A DNA stretch of 64,000 nt, from positions 124,001 through 188,000 of the forward strand of contig JAJXYY010000025.1 in assembly GCA_021780315.1 (NCBI GenBank). The letters are read 5' to 3'. The DNA comes from Acidobacteriota bacterium (GTDB lineage Bacteria; Acidobacteriota; Terriglobia; Terriglobales; Acidobacteriaceae). Positions 26,328-35,497 of the stretch are shown here, piece after piece; position 1 is the stretch's first letter; each line of letters opens with the position of its first letter. The notes beneath the pieces were generated by a model. That model saw nothing but the letters and a program-made list of their open reading frames with translations. It was not told the DNA's origin and searched no databases. A program made the position numbers and the translations under genes.

Positions 26328-27581
26328 ATGATCGCTGAAATCATCGCTGCCGGCTCCGAGATGCTCACCCCCTTCCGCCAGGACACCAACTCCCTCTTCC
26401 TCACCGCAGAACTCAACGACCTCGGCGTCCAGGTCGCCTTCAAAACCATCGTCGGCGACAACCTCGATCACCTCACCGCAGCCGCCGCCATCGCCATCGG
26501 CCGCGCCGACATCGTCCTCTTCTCCGGAGGCCTCGGCCCCACCCAGGACGACCTCACCCGCGAGGCCGCCGCCGCCGCGCTCCACCTCGAACTCCATCCA
26601 GACCCCGCCATCCTCACCGCCCTCTACAAACGCTTCGCCGCCCGCCAGATTGCCATGCCCCCCAACAACGCCAAACAGGCCGACCTCATCGACGGGGCCA
26701 CCCTCCTCGAAAATAAAAACGGCAGCGCCCCCGGCCAATACCTCGACACCGTCGTCAACGGCCTCCGCAAAATCGTCATCCTCCTCCCCGGCCCGCCCAA
26801 AGAGCTCAAGCCCCTCTTCGCCGAGCAGGTCAAACCCCGCCTCGCCGCCACCCTCCCCCCGCGCTTCCTCGCCAAACGCCAACTCCGCATGGCCCTCATC
26901 CCCGAGTCCCAGGTCGACGCTCGCACCGCACCCATCTACACCCAGTACCCCGACGTCGAAACCACCATCCTCGCCCACTCCGGCGAGATCCAGCTCCACT
27001 TCCTCTGCGCCAAACCCACCCTCGCCCAGGCTCAGGCCCGCGTCGACCAACTCACCGAGCGCATCGAAGCCGAGATGGACGACGCCATCTTCTCTTCCCA
27101 CGGCGAATCCCTCGAAGACATCGTCCTGCTCAACCTCGGCCTCCGCAACCTCACCCTCGCCGCCGCCGAATCCTGCACCGGAGGCCTACTCAGCCAGCGC
27201 CTCACTGCCATCCCCGGCAGCTCCCGCTACTTCCTCGGAGGTGCCGTCGTCTACTCCGACGCACTCAAAACCGCCTTCGCCAACGTCCCCCCCGAAACCA
27301 TCGCCACCCACGGCCCCGTCAGCGAAGAAACCGCCCGCGCCCTCGCCCAGGGCATCCGCCTACGCACCGGAGCCTCCCTCGGCATCGCCATCACCGGCAT
27401 CGCCGGTCCCACCCCCGGCACCGGCCCCGACGCAGATAAACCCATCGGCCTCGTCTACATCGCGCTCGCCGACGCCAACCACACCCACGTCAAACAACTC
27501 CACCTCCAGGGAGACCGCGAACGCATCCGCCACTGGTCCTCCCAGCACGCCCTCGAACTCATCCGCCAACACATCCTCTAG
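26328..27581 (+). CDS. cinA: CinA family protein (NMN deamidase / ADP-ribose-type pyrophosphatase)
   Basis: A 417-residue two-domain CinA. The N-terminal MoeA/MogA-like COG1058 domain has IIAAGSEML, FSGGLGPTQDDLT and the LLPGPPKELKPLF segment. The C-terminal amidohydrolase has AAAESCTGGLLSQRLTAIPG, GGAVVYSDALK and ITGIAGPTPG. The enzyme recycles nicotinamide mononucleotide in the NAD cycle; in some bacteria it is linked to competence. Full-length and intact. plsY follows after 38 bases, so read-through is likely. Confidence 0.95.
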   Translation: MIAEIIAAGSEMLTPFRQDTNSLFLTAELNDLGVQVAFKTIVGDNLDHLTAAAAIAIGRADIVLFSGGLGPTQDDLTREAAAAALHLELHPDPAILTALYKRFAARQIAMPPNNAKQADLIDGATLLENKNGSAPGQYLDTVVNGLRKIVILLPGPPKELKPLFAEQVKPRLAATLPPRFLAKRQLRMALIPESQVDARTAPIYTQYPDVETTILAHSGEIQLHFLCAKPTLAQAQARVDQLTERIEAEMDDAIFSSHGESLEDIVLLNLGLRNLTLAAAESCTGGLLSQRLTAIPGSSRYFLGGAVVYSDALKTAFANVPPETIATHGPVSEETARALAQGIRLRTGASLGIAITGIAGPTPGTGPDADKPIGLVYIALADANHTHVKQLHLQGDRERIRHWSSQHALELIRQHIL

Positions 27582-27619
27582 CCCAACCCACATCCTTGCT
27601 AAACTCATCCTGACGCAAC

Positions 27620-28231
27620 ATGAACCCCTGGCTCTCCATCCCGCTCGCCTACCTCCTTGGATCCATCCCCTTCGGATACCTCCTCGTCCGCTTCTTCCGC
27701 AAACAGGACATCCGCACTACCGGCAGCGGCAACATCGGTGCCACCAACGTCCTCCGCTCCGGCTCCAAATCCCTCGGCATCGCCACCCTCCTCCTCGATC
27801 TCGGCAAGGCCTTCCTCGCCGTCAAAATCGCCCAGCATCTCGCACCCGACAACTACGACCTCGCAGTCCTCACTGCCATCGCCGCCATCCTCGGACACGT
27901 CTTCCCCGTCTGGCTCGGCTTCCGTGGCGGCAAAGGCGTCGCCAGCGGCCTCGGTGTCTTCCTCGCCCTCACTCCCGGCTCGGCCGCCTGCATCCTGGCC
28001 GTCTTCGCTGTGGTCTTCCTGCTCTCCCGATACGTCTCCCTCGCCTCCATCATCGCGTCGGCTGCACTTCCCCTCTTCGCCTTCTACTTCGTCCCCACCC
28101 ACACCCCCATCGTCATCGCCGGATTCCTCTTCATCCCCGCCCTCATCATCGTCAAGCACCACCAGAACATCCGCCGCCTCCTGGCCGGAACGGAGAACCG
28201 CTTCGGCAAGCGTAAGGAGGTCGCAGCATGA
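27620..28231 (+). CDS. plsY: Acyl-phosphate:glycerol-3-phosphate acyltransferase
   Basis: A 203-residue membrane enzyme that acylates glycerol-3-phosphate to lysophosphatidate. The three conserved PlsY loops are present: LLGSIPFGYLLVR, GSGNIGATNVLRSGSKSLG and GFRGGKGVASGLGVFLAL. At least five hydrophobic segments are visible. The stop overlaps the gpsA start (ATGA), so the two genes are translationally coupled. Together they feed glycerol-3-phosphate directly into phospholipid synthesis. Confidence 0.96.
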   Translation: MNPWLSIPLAYLLGSIPFGYLLVRFFRKQDIRTTGSGNIGATNVLRSGSKSLGIATLLLDLGKAFLAVKIAQHLAPDNYDLAVLTAIAAILGHVFPVWLGFRGGKGVASGLGVFLALTPGSAACILAVFAVVFLLSRYVSLASIIASAALPLFAFYFVPTHTPIVIAGFLFIPALIIVKHHQNIRRLLAGTENRFGKRKEVAA

Positions 28232-29220
28232 GCCGTATCGCCATCCTCGGTGCCGGAGCCTGGGGCACCGCCCTCGCCCTCACCCTCGCCCGTCGCGGAG
28301 GACACCACATCAACCTCTGGTGCCACTCCCCAGCACTCGCCACCCAACTCAACGACCTCGGAGAAAACCTCCCCTACCTCCCAGGATTCACCCTCCCCGC
28401 AGGAATAGAAGTCACCTCCGACCTCCCTGCCGCCATCTTCGAGGCCGACATCCTCCTCTGCGTCACCCCCTCCCAGCATCTTCGCGGCATCATCACCCAC
28501 ATCGCCCCGCTCCTCACCCGCGATCAGATCATCCTCAGCGCCAGCAAAGGCATCGAGACCTCCACCTTCCTCCGCATGTCCCAGGTCGTCGCCTCCATCA
28601 CTGACAACCCCTGCGCCGTCCTCAGCGGCCCCTCCTTCGCTCAGGAAGTCGCCGCCGGCTTCCCCACCGCCCTCGTCGCCGCGGCCCACGACCCCGCCCT
28701 CGCCCAGCGCATCCAACGTGACTTCGCCTCCAACACCCTCCGCGTCTACACCAACGACGACGTCGCCGGTGTCGAACTCGGCGGCTCCCTCAAAAACGTC
28801 ATCGCCCTCGCCTCCGGTGTCGTCCACGGCCTCAACCTCGGCCATAACTCCGCCGCCGCCCTCATCACCCGCGGCATCGCCGAGATCACCCGCCTCGCCG
28901 TCGCCTGTGGAGGACACCGCTCTACCCTCGCCGGCCTCTCCGGCATCGGAGACATCGTCCTCACCTGCACCGGCAGCCTCTCCCGCAATCGCTCCGTAGG
29001 CATCGAACTTGGCCGTGGACGCTCCCTCCCCGACATTCTCACCGGACTCCACGGCAAAGTCGCCGAAGGTATCCACAGCACCGCCGCAGCCCTCGGCCTC
29101 GCCGCTCGCTACGAAGTCGAAATGCCCATCACCGAGCAGATCGACGCCATCCTCCACCGCAACAAACACCCCCACGACGCCATCCGCGAACTCATGGCAC
29201 GCCCCGGCCGCGACGAATAA
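28228..29220 (+). CDS. gpsA: Glycerol-3-phosphate dehydrogenase [NAD(P)+]
   Basis: A 330-residue cytoplasmic enzyme making sn-glycerol-3-phosphate from dihydroxyacetone phosphate. The N-terminal nucleotide fold is IAILGAGAWGTALALTLARRG. Catalytic residues sit in LSASKGIE, LSGPSFAQEV and ELGGSLKNVIALASG, the last providing the catalytic Lys. It starts inside the plsY stop codon (4-base overlap), with AAGGAGG 9 bases upstream. Length and motifs are standard. Confidence 0.97.
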   Translation: MSRIAILGAGAWGTALALTLARRGGHHINLWCHSPALATQLNDLGENLPYLPGFTLPAGIEVTSDLPAAIFEADILLCVTPSQHLRGIITHIAPLLTRDQIILSASKGIETSTFLRMSQVVASITDNPCAVLSGPSFAQEVAAGFPTALVAAAHDPALAQRIQRDFASNTLRVYTNDDVAGVELGGSLKNVIALASGVVHGLNLGHNSAAALITRGIAEITRLAVACGGHRSTLAGLSGIGDIVLTCTGSLSRNRSVGIELGRGRSLPDILTGLHGKVAEGIHSTAAALGLAARYEVEMPITEQIDAILHRNKHPHDAIRELMARPGRDE

Positions 29221-29278
29221 ATCCCACCGTTTCCCCGACCCGCCCGCACAGTCCCCCAACAAGGACTACCCTCGAACC

Positions 29279-29440
29279 ATGCATGATCACGAACACGTCC
29301 CCGGCCACCTCCCCGCTCCCGACGCCCCACGCAAAAAACGCCGCTTCGGTATCGAACCCAAACACGTCGTCGTAGGCGCCCTCGTCCTCGTAGGCATCCT
29401 CCTCATCTACCTCATGCTCCTCGCCAAAGCAGAAGCCTGA
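29279..29440 (+). CDS. Small single-pass membrane protein of unknown function
   Basis: A 53-residue protein: a His-rich N-terminus (MHDHEHVPGHLPAPD), a basic stretch RKKRRFG, then one hydrophobic segment at about 30-48 (VVVGALVLVGILLIYLML). It would sit in the inner membrane with the His/basic part in the cytoplasm. It lies 58 bases after gpsA on the same strand and may be the last gene of plsY-gpsA. The translation and composition look genuine, but no family is recognised. Confidence 0.6.
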   Translation: MHDHEHVPGHLPAPDAPRKKRRFGIEPKHVVVGALVLVGILLIYLMLLAKAEA

Positions 29441-29447
29441 TCACACC

Positions 29448-29882
29448 CTACAAACCCATCCGCGCATCCATCACCTCTTCATGCACCACCGGCGGACGAT
29501 GCCCATAATCGCTATACCGTACCCACTCCGGCCGAATCACAAAGTGCATCAACCCCGACCACCCCTGCCGCATCTGCGACTCCGGCCACTTCGCAGCATA
29601 CGTCCGCCGGTACTGGATCAACTCTTCCCCCTCCAGCAGATACGCCCGCCCCTCCATCTGCACCGTCTGATCCCCGTCCCACCCAATCACCACACTCGCA
29701 TGTCCGTTCGCCAGCAGGTTGCGATACTTCCGCGAACTTCGAAACGTATCGAACACAATCTCCAGGTCTTCAGTCACCGCAAACGCCACCACCGCAGACT
29801 GTGGCTTCCCTGCAAGGGATAGGCTGCTCACTACTGCCAAATCATTGTTTCCCATAAACAGATAAAGCTGAGCCCGCGTCAT
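29448..29882 (-). CDS. Pyridoxamine 5'-phosphate oxidase-like FMN-binding protein
   Basis: A 144-residue split-barrel protein. Strand pattern and phrases such as DLAVVSSLSLAGKPQSAVVAF, FDTFRSSRKYRNLLANGHA and SVVIGWDGDQTVQMEGRA match the small general-stress or F420/FMN-binding relatives of PNPOx. Cofactor and substrate are unknown; it lacks the extra C-terminal PLP-binding elements of true PdxH. It is convergent with the small membrane protein gene, only 7 bases away. Confidence 0.8.
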   Translation of the reverse strand: MTRAQLYLFMGNNDLAVVSSLSLAGKPQSAVVAFAVTEDLEIVFDTFRSSRKYRNLLANGHASVVIGWDGDQTVQMEGRAYLLEGEELIQYRRTYAAKWPESQMRQGWSGLMHFVIRPEWVRYSDYGHRPPVVHEEVMDARMGL

Positions 29883-29992
29883 ATATGTCGACTAGACTAC
29901 TCAAGCAACCATCCTTGTCAAATATATTTTCAGCTCTTGCACCTCCTGCTCTACCCTCACGCTTCACGCATGGTTGCTAAACTAAAACAAGC

Positions 29993-31012
29993 ATGGCCTT
30001 CTCTTTCTTCAACAAACGCGACAAGTCCGAACCCCAGCCCGCGCAGCACTCCCCCGCACCATCCGAGGAGTCCCCCGCCCCCCCACAGGAAAAGCGCGGC
30101 TTCTTCGACCGCATGAAGCAGGCCGTCACCCGCACCCGCGAGACCTTCACCGAGTCCATCTCCTCCGTCATCGCCCTCACCCGCGAAGTCGACGAGTCCA
30201 CCCTCAACGACCTCGAACCTCTCCTCCTCAGCGCCGACCTCGGTGCACCCACCACCGCCCTCGTCCTCGAAAGCCTCCGCCAGCGAGCCCTCCGTACCGG
30301 CATCCAGGGTGGCCAGGAACTCAAGCAACTCCTCAAAGCCGAGCTCAAAGCCATCCTCGACGGCGTAGCCCAACCCATCCCCCACCCCGACACCCCACCC
30401 GAAGTCATCATGATGGTCGGCGTCAACGGTACCGGCAAAACCACCACCACCGGCAAACTCGCCCACTTCTTCGCCACCGGAACCCACCCACGCTCCGTCC
30501 TCCTCTGCGCCGCCGACACCTTCCGCGCCGCCGCCATCGAGCAACTCGAAGTCTGGGCCGCACGCTCCAACACCCCCACCATCAAAACCAAACAAGGCGG
30601 CGACCCCTCCGCTGCCCTCTACGACGCCATCGCAGCAGCCAAAGCCCGCAACGCCCAGATCCTCATCGTCGATACCGCCGGACGACTCCACACCAAGTCC
30701 GACCTCATGAAGGAACTCGACAAAATGCGCCGTACCGCCGAAAAACTCATCCCCGGCGCACCCCACCAGACCCTCCTCGTCATGGACGCCACCACCGGAC
30801 AAAACGGCCTCACCCAGGCCCGCCTCTTCACCGAAGCCGCCCACGTCACCGGCATCGTCCTCACCAAACTTGACGGCACTGCCAAAGGTGGCATCGTCCT
30901 CGCCATCGCCACCGAACTCAAACTCCCCGTAGTCTACGCAGGCATAGGAGAAAAAATCGAAGACCTCATCCCCTTCGACTCCACCACCTTCATAGACTCC
31001 CTGCTGGACTAA
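29993..31012 (+). CDS. ftsY: Signal recognition particle receptor FtsY
   Basis: A 339-residue SRP-type GTPase that docks the ribosome-SRP complex at the membrane. It has a short charged N-terminal extension with Pro/Gln (about 1-35), then the N domain and the G domain. Motifs: G1 MVGVNGTGKTTTTGKLA, DTFRAAAIEQLEVWA, G3 VDTAGRLHTK, G4 TKLDGTAKGG. The acidic A domain of enterobacterial FtsY is largely missing, as in many phyla. Its RNA partner is encoded at 14009-14101. Confidence 0.96.
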   Translation: MAFSFFNKRDKSEPQPAQHSPAPSEESPAPPQEKRGFFDRMKQAVTRTRETFTESISSVIALTREVDESTLNDLEPLLLSADLGAPTTALVLESLRQRALRTGIQGGQELKQLLKAELKAILDGVAQPIPHPDTPPEVIMMVGVNGTGKTTTTGKLAHFFATGTHPRSVLLCAADTFRAAAIEQLEVWAARSNTPTIKTKQGGDPSAALYDAIAAAKARNAQILIVDTAGRLHTKSDLMKELDKMRRTAEKLIPGAPHQTLLVMDATTGQNGLTQARLFTEAAHVTGIVLTKLDGTAKGGIVLAIATELKLPVVYAGIGEKIEDLIPFDSTTFIDSLLD

Positions 31013-31091
31013 ACCAAGCCACCCAAAGCCTCACCCAAAAAATCCCTCCGCCCGTGCAGTCGTCGCTGCCCCTGCCCTACCCTACCGCCTT

Positions 31092-31156
31092 CTACTCCCT
31101 ACTCCCTATTCCCTGCCTTTCTACTCCCTATTCCCTACTCCCTATTCCCTGCCTTT
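31092..31156. repeat. CTACTCC/CTATTCC short tandem repeat tract
   Basis: Imperfect 7-base units interrupted twice by CTGCCTTT; the unit CTACTCCCTATTCCCTGCCTTT recurs. It is the same sequence type as 25741-25806. It lies 80 bases past the ftsY stop in a 430-base gap that otherwise holds the direct repeats listed next. Confidence 0.7.
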
Positions 31157-31303
31157 CTGTCAATGCCCAATCCCACCTAACCCCTTCCATCCAAACCACT
31201 TCCACCTGAACAAATCCCCCCACCCAACCCGCTATACTTAAATCAGGAGATCAACAAAGAACCAGCCAGACACCAACACCATAGCCAGCATCTAACCCTA
31301 ACT

Positions 31304-31388
31304 GAATCAAGACTTTGCAAATCTAGCCCTTTAGAATCAAGACTTTACCCCGCAAGTCCAAGCCTAACTCTCATCGAATGAAGACTTT
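31304..31388. repeat. Three GAAT(C/G)AAGACTTT direct repeats upstream of ribD
   Basis: The 13-base motif occurs at 31304-31316, 31334-31346 and 31376-31388, on one strand, at spacings of 30 and 42 bases. The last ends 54 bases before ribD. Iterons for a regulator or members of a dispersed repeat are possible. No FMN riboswitch signature is seen. Confidence 0.6.
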
Positions 31389-31442
31389 GCACCAAATTAC
31401 CCGGGTGGGGGATGGTACACAGTCGTACACTCAAAACACAGC

Positions 31443-32567
31443 ATGACCACCACCGCACAAGACGCAGCCTTCATGCAGCAGGCCCTTGACCTCGCTGCCG
31501 CCACTGTCGGCTTGGCCTCGCCCAACCCTCAGGTAGGCTGTGTCATCACCCGCGACCACCACGTCATCGCCCAGGGAGCGCACCGCTACGACCAGCGCGA
31601 CCACGCCGAGATCGTAGCCCTCCGGCAGGCAGGCCCAGCCGCCGCCGGTTCAACCGCCTACGTCACCCTTGAACCCTGCTCCCACCACGGCCGCACCGGC
31701 CCCTGCGCCGACGCCCTCATCGCCGCCCGCATCGCCCGCTGTGTCGTCGCCACCGTAGACCCCAACCCCCTCGTCGCCGGACAAGGCATCGCCAGACTCC
31801 GCGCCGCCGGCATCGACGTCACCGTCGGAACTCTCCAGCAGCAGGCCCGCGACCTCAACGACGCCTTCGCCCACTTCATCCAGCGTCACACCCCCTTCGT
31901 CACCCTCAAGGCCGCCCTCTCCGTCGACGGCAAGCTAGCCCCTCCACCCCACACCCGCACCCCCAACCAACCCCACTGGCTCACCGGCCCCGCCGCCCGC
32001 GCTCAGGTCCAACTCCTCCGCCACGCCGCCGACGCCATCCTCACCGGCATCGGCACCGTCCTCGCCGACGACCCCGCCCTCACCGACCGCTCCGGACTCC
32101 CACGCCGCCGCCCCCTCCTCCGCGTCGTCCTCGACTCCCACCTCCGTACCCCTCTCCACGCCCAACTCCTCCACACCCCCAACCTCCTCATCCTCACCTC
32201 CGCCGCAGCCCCCACCCCCCCTCGCATCGCACTCGAAAAAACCGGCGCCGAGATCCTCGTCCTCCCCACCCACCAGGGCCATCTCAGCCTCCCCGCCGTG
32301 CTCGAAGCCCTCGCCCAGCGCCAAATCCTCAGCCTCCTCCTCGAAGCCGGCTCGCAACTCAACGGAGCCTTCCTCCAGCAGAACCTCGTCGACAAGGCCG
32401 TCCTCTTCTACTCCGAAACCGAACTCGGCAACGACGCCATCCCCTTCGCCCAGGGCATCCCCTCACCCTACCTGCTGGAGCAATCCCTCACCCGCATCAC
32501 CCGCACCGCCTTCGGCACCGACGCCTGCGTCTCCGGCTATCTCCACAACCCCTGGCCCAACACCTAG
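31443..32567 (+). CDS. ribD: Bifunctional riboflavin deaminase/reductase RibD
   Basis: A 374-residue enzyme performing the second and third steps from GTP to riboflavin. The N-terminal zinc deaminase has the HAEIVAL and LEPCSHHGRTGPCADAL motifs. The C-terminal reductase begins LKAALSVDGKLA and contains DAILTGIGTVLADDPALT with LLLEAGSQLNGAFL. It is full length. ribE follows 32 bases downstream, giving a ribDE unit; ribBA and ribH are not in the window. Confidence 0.96.
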   Translation: MTTTAQDAAFMQQALDLAAATVGLASPNPQVGCVITRDHHVIAQGAHRYDQRDHAEIVALRQAGPAAAGSTAYVTLEPCSHHGRTGPCADALIAARIARCVVATVDPNPLVAGQGIARLRAAGIDVTVGTLQQQARDLNDAFAHFIQRHTPFVTLKAALSVDGKLAPPPHTRTPNQPHWLTGPAARAQVQLLRHAADAILTGIGTVLADDPALTDRSGLPRRRPLLRVVLDSHLRTPLHAQLLHTPNLLILTSAAAPTPPRIALEKTGAEILVLPTHQGHLSLPAVLEALAQRQILSLLLEAGSQLNGAFLQQNLVDKAVLFYSETELGNDAIPFAQGIPSPYLLEQSLTRITRTAFGTDACVSGYLHNPWPNT

Positions 32568-32599
32568 CCCAACCTCGCCATTCCCTATACCCTGTACCT

Positions 32600-33265
32600 A
32601 TGTTCACCGGCCTCATCGAATCCACCGGCACCATCCTCGACATCACCCCCACCAGCGGAGCCACCCGCATCACCATCGCCTCCCCCACCCTCACCGCCCG
32701 CCTCAACACCGGCGACAGCATCGCCGTCAGCGGAGTCTGCCTCACCGCCCTCTCCATCGAACCCAAAGCCTTCCCCCCGCGCTTCTCCGCCGACCTCGCC
32801 GCCGAGACCATCGCCCGCACCACTCTCTCCCACCTACGCCCCGGCTCCACCGTCAACCTGGAACTCCCCACCCCCGCTGGCTCCCCGCTCGGCGGCCACG
32901 TCGTCCAGGGTCACGTCGACGGCACCGCCACCCTCCTCGCACTCACCCCCCTCAACCCCGCAGCCCCCGCCACCACCGACTGGCGCCTCAGCCTCCAACT
33001 CCCCCACACCCTCACCCAGTTCGTAGTCCCCCAGGGCTCCATCACCATCGAGGGCATCTCCCTCACCGTCGCCGCGCTCCACGGCACCACCGTAGAGATC
33101 GCCATCATCCCCCACACCTACGCCAACACCAGCCTCCACACTCTCACCCCCGGCACCCCCCTAAACATAGAAACCGACGTCCTCGCAAAATACGCGCAAC
33201 GCCAACAAAATCAAACCCCGGCCTTCACCCTCAGCGAGAAATACCTGCTAGCCAACGGCTACTGA
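32600..33265 (+). CDS. ribE: Riboflavin synthase alpha chain
   Basis: A 221-residue enzyme that dismutates two lumazine molecules to riboflavin. The internal duplication is visible: the first lumazine-binding repeat begins MFTGLIESTG and contains DSIAVSGVCLTAL, and the second begins GGHVVQGHVDGTATLL and contains GSITIEGISLTVA. It lies 32 bases after ribD, consistent with one transcript, and ends before a shared hairpin terminator. Confidence 0.96.
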   Translation: MFTGLIESTGTILDITPTSGATRITIASPTLTARLNTGDSIAVSGVCLTALSIEPKAFPPRFSADLAAETIARTTLSHLRPGSTVNLELPTPAGSPLGGHVVQGHVDGTATLLALTPLNPAAPATTDWRLSLQLPHTLTQFVVPQGSITIEGISLTVAALHGTTVEIAIIPHTYANTSLHTLTPGTPLNIETDVLAKYAQRQQNQTPAFTLSEKYLLANGY

Positions 33266-33283
33266 ATCACCTTTGCTGCAAAC

Positions 33284-33314
33284 AAAAAAGCGCAGCCCGC
33301 AGGCTGCGCTTTCT
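33284..33314. terminator. Bidirectional intrinsic terminator between ribE and rho
   Basis: An 11-bp stem AAAGCGCAGCC/GGCTGCGCTTT with loop CGCA. It has an A-run on the left and a T-rich right flank, so it can work for both convergent genes. Confidence 0.9.
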
Positions 33315-33330
33315 CATTGCCAAACTCGAA

Positions 33331-34581
33331 CTAAATCGAGCTCATGTTGTGCAGAAACTCCTGGTTGTTGCGCGTCTTGGCCAGCTTGTCCGTCAGCAAC
33401 TCCATAGCCTCAACCGGCGACAGCGGATTCAGCACCTTACGCAGAATCCAAGTCCGCTGCAGATCTTCCTTCGGAATCAGCAACTCTTCCTTACGCGTTC
33501 CGGAGCGCTGGATGTCGATCGCCGGGAACACACGCTTGTCCACCAGCTTGCGATCCAGAATCACTTCCATGTTGCCCGTTCCCTTGAACTCCTCGAAGAT
33601 CACTTCGTCCATCCGCGAACCGGTATCAACCAGCGCCGTCGCAATGATCGTCAGCGAACCACCCTCTTCGATGTTACGGGCCGCACCGAAGAACCGCTTC
33701 GGACGTTGCAGCGCATTCGAGTCCACACCGCCCGATAGTACCTTGCCCGAAGGCGGCACAATCGTGTTGTACGCACGCGCCAGACGCGTAATCGAGTCCA
33801 GCAGAATCACCACGTCACGCTTGTGCTCCACCAACCGCTTCGCCTTCTCGATCACCATCTCGGCAACCTGTACGTGCCGCGCCGCCGGTTCATCGAACGT
33901 CGAGCTGATCACTTCGCCCTTCACGCTGCGCTGCATGTCCGTCACTTCTTCCGGACGTTCGTCGATCAGCAGCACAATCAGCACCACCTCAGGATGGTTC
34001 GACGTAATGCTGTTGGCGATCGACTGCAGCAGCATCGTCTTGCCCGTACGCGGAGGAGCCACAATCAAACCACGCTGCCCCTTACCCACCGGAGTCAACA
34101 GGTCCATCACCCGCCCACTGATGTGCTCCCGCACCGTCTCCATCTTGATGCGCTCCTGCGCATACAGCGGCGTCAGGTTGTCGAACAGGATCTTGTTTCG
34201 CGTCTCTTCCGGAGACTCGAAGTTGATCGCCTCAATCTTCACCAGCGCAAAGTACTTCTCACCTTCATGCGGAGGACGCACATTGCCGCTAATCGTATCG
34301 CCCGTCTTCAGGTCAAACTTGCGGATCTGCGACGGTGAAACGTAAATGTCGTCCGGGCCTGGCAGATAGTTGTAATCAGGAGAGCGCAGAAATCCATACC
34401 CATCCGGCAGAATCTCCAGCACTCCTTCCGCAAAAATATGACCTTCTTTTTCGCTCTGCGCCTGCAGAATCTTGAAAATAAGGTCTTGTTTCCGCAGTCC
34501 GCTCGTTCCAGCGATGTCCAGACCGCGCGCGAGCTTACCTAGCTCCGCAATATTGTGTTCTTTCAGTTCAGAAATGGTCAT
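33331..34581 (-). CDS. rho: Transcription termination factor Rho
   Basis: A 416-residue hexameric RNA-dependent ATPase. The N-terminal part has the Rho N helical region ([18 protein letters not shown]) and the RNA-binding OB fold with [15 protein letters not shown]. The motor has Walker [15 protein letters not shown], Walker [19 protein letters not shown], the Q-loop region and [15 protein letters not shown] (R-loop side). No insertion is seen. The leader of about 170 bases up to rpoZ contains no obvious hairpin. Confidence 0.98.
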   Translation of the reverse strand: MTISELKEHNIAELGKLARGLDIAGTSGLRKQDLIFKILQAQSEKEGHIFAEGVLEILPDGYGFLRSPDYNYLPGPDDIYVSPSQIRKFDLKTGDTISGNVRPPHEGEKYFALVKIEAINFESPEETRNKILFDNLTPLYAQERIKMETVREHISGRVMDLLTPVGKGQRGLIVAPPRTGKTMLLQSIANSITSNHPEVVLIVLLIDERPEEVTDMQRSVKGEVISSTFDEPAARHVQVAEMVIEKAKRLVEHKRDVVILLDSITRLARAYNTIVPPSGKVLSGGVDSNALQRPKRFFGAARNIEEGGSLTIIATALVDTGSRMDEVIFEEFKGTGNMEVILDRKLVDKRVFPAIDIQRSGTRKEELLIPKEDLQRTWILRKVLNPLSPVEAMELLTDKLAKTRNNQEFLHNMSSI

Positions 34582-34752
34582 TGTTTACCTTGCAATGTAT
34601 GGATAGGAGGGATGTTATGTACTGAGGCGAAATCTGCGTGACGAGGGGGTCGAGCGGAAGGCCAGAAGAACTAAGGAGTGTGTGCCGTGCGGGTAGGTTG
34701 TAGTGCAGGTGGAGGTTGGAACTACAGAATGGAGTACAGCAACTGCCGCGCG

Positions 34753-34974
34753 CTAAGCCGCGCGGCGTTCCTGCAATTGTACCTTCTCAACGACGGCTTC
34801 GCCAGACTCATCCATAGGAATCGTGTCCTTGAAACGATCCAGCACCTCATTCGTCGTATCCTGCAACCGCGTGTTCGGCTTGTGCAGCTTACGAGTTGCC
34901 TTGGAGGCCAGCTGACACAGCTCATAACGGTTGTTGACGTGGGTAAGAGCTCCAAAAATCAAATCTGAGCGCAT
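34753..34974 (-). CDS. rpoZ: RNA polymerase omega subunit
   Basis: A 73-residue protein matching omega: MRSDLIFGALTHVNNRYELC, then QLASKATRKLHKP and a short acidic tail. It stabilises beta-prime during assembly and, in some bacteria, is part of the ppGpp site. It lies upstream of rho on the same strand with a 171-base gap. The usual neighbour gmk is absent. Confidence 0.88.
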   Translation of the reverse strand: MRSDLIFGALTHVNNRYELCQLASKATRKLHKPNTRLQDTTNEVLDRFKDTIPMDESGEAVVEKVQLQERRAA

Positions 34975-35183
34975 AATTCTCCTCTTTCATCCTGCCAGCC
35001 ATCCAGCCAAACCTCGGCTCACCGGCGTTTTTGTAGTTAGATACAAATCGTTAGATACAAATTCATTCCAAACAAAATCCCCGTAACGTACTACTCTTCG
35101 ATTAGACGCGTAAACTCCAAGCGGAGATTGCATAATTCGTCAATCGTCAGACAACAAAATCAACTACAACAGCAAAAATCGCA

Positions 35184-35266
35184 GGGAAGCCAGCGCTGTC
35201 ACAAGTGACTGCGAGGAACCTCGCTCTTCTGTCTCCCGTGTGATCCGGCGTTTGCACCGCCCCGGA
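35184..35266 (-). ncRNA. Candidate structured RNA in the comM-rpoZ gap
   Basis: On the minus strand GGGA-GA-CAG (35237-35229) pairs with CUG-GC-UUCCC (35193-35184). This encloses two adjacent perfect hairpins: GCGAGG-UU-CCUCGC and GUCAC-UU-GUGAC. A further GGCG/CGCC stem at 35247-35261 lies just 5' of it. A weak promoter match TTGACC(17)TACGTT lies about 100 bases upstream. It could be an independent RNA or part of the rpoZ leader; no known family was recognised. The rest of 34975-35497 holds no gene. Confidence 0.35.
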
Positions 35267-35497
35267 ATGAAACAGACCCCGATCTTCAAAAACTCTCAAC
35301 CTTTAAATACTGCGTCGAAAGTCTGAAATCATGCCGTGACCCATCATGACTGAACCGTGAAACCGAGCACTTATGGAACGTAAACTGTCTGAGCCACAAG
35401 GTCAATACTTTTTATGGAAACCTGTGGATAATTATATCCCAGAAATAGGATTTTCCCGATCCGGCAGAACCACGCCCCGCCTGCAACTCCTTTCAAC

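Noticed and set aside
31013..31442. FMN riboswitch before ribD
   Set aside because: None of the conserved RFN blocks are visible; only short repeats were found. A covariance search would be decisive.
34975..35497. Confident assignment as 6S RNA
   Set aside because: A fold is present but the typical 6S central bubble and sequence blocks could not be recognised, so it is left as a candidate only.
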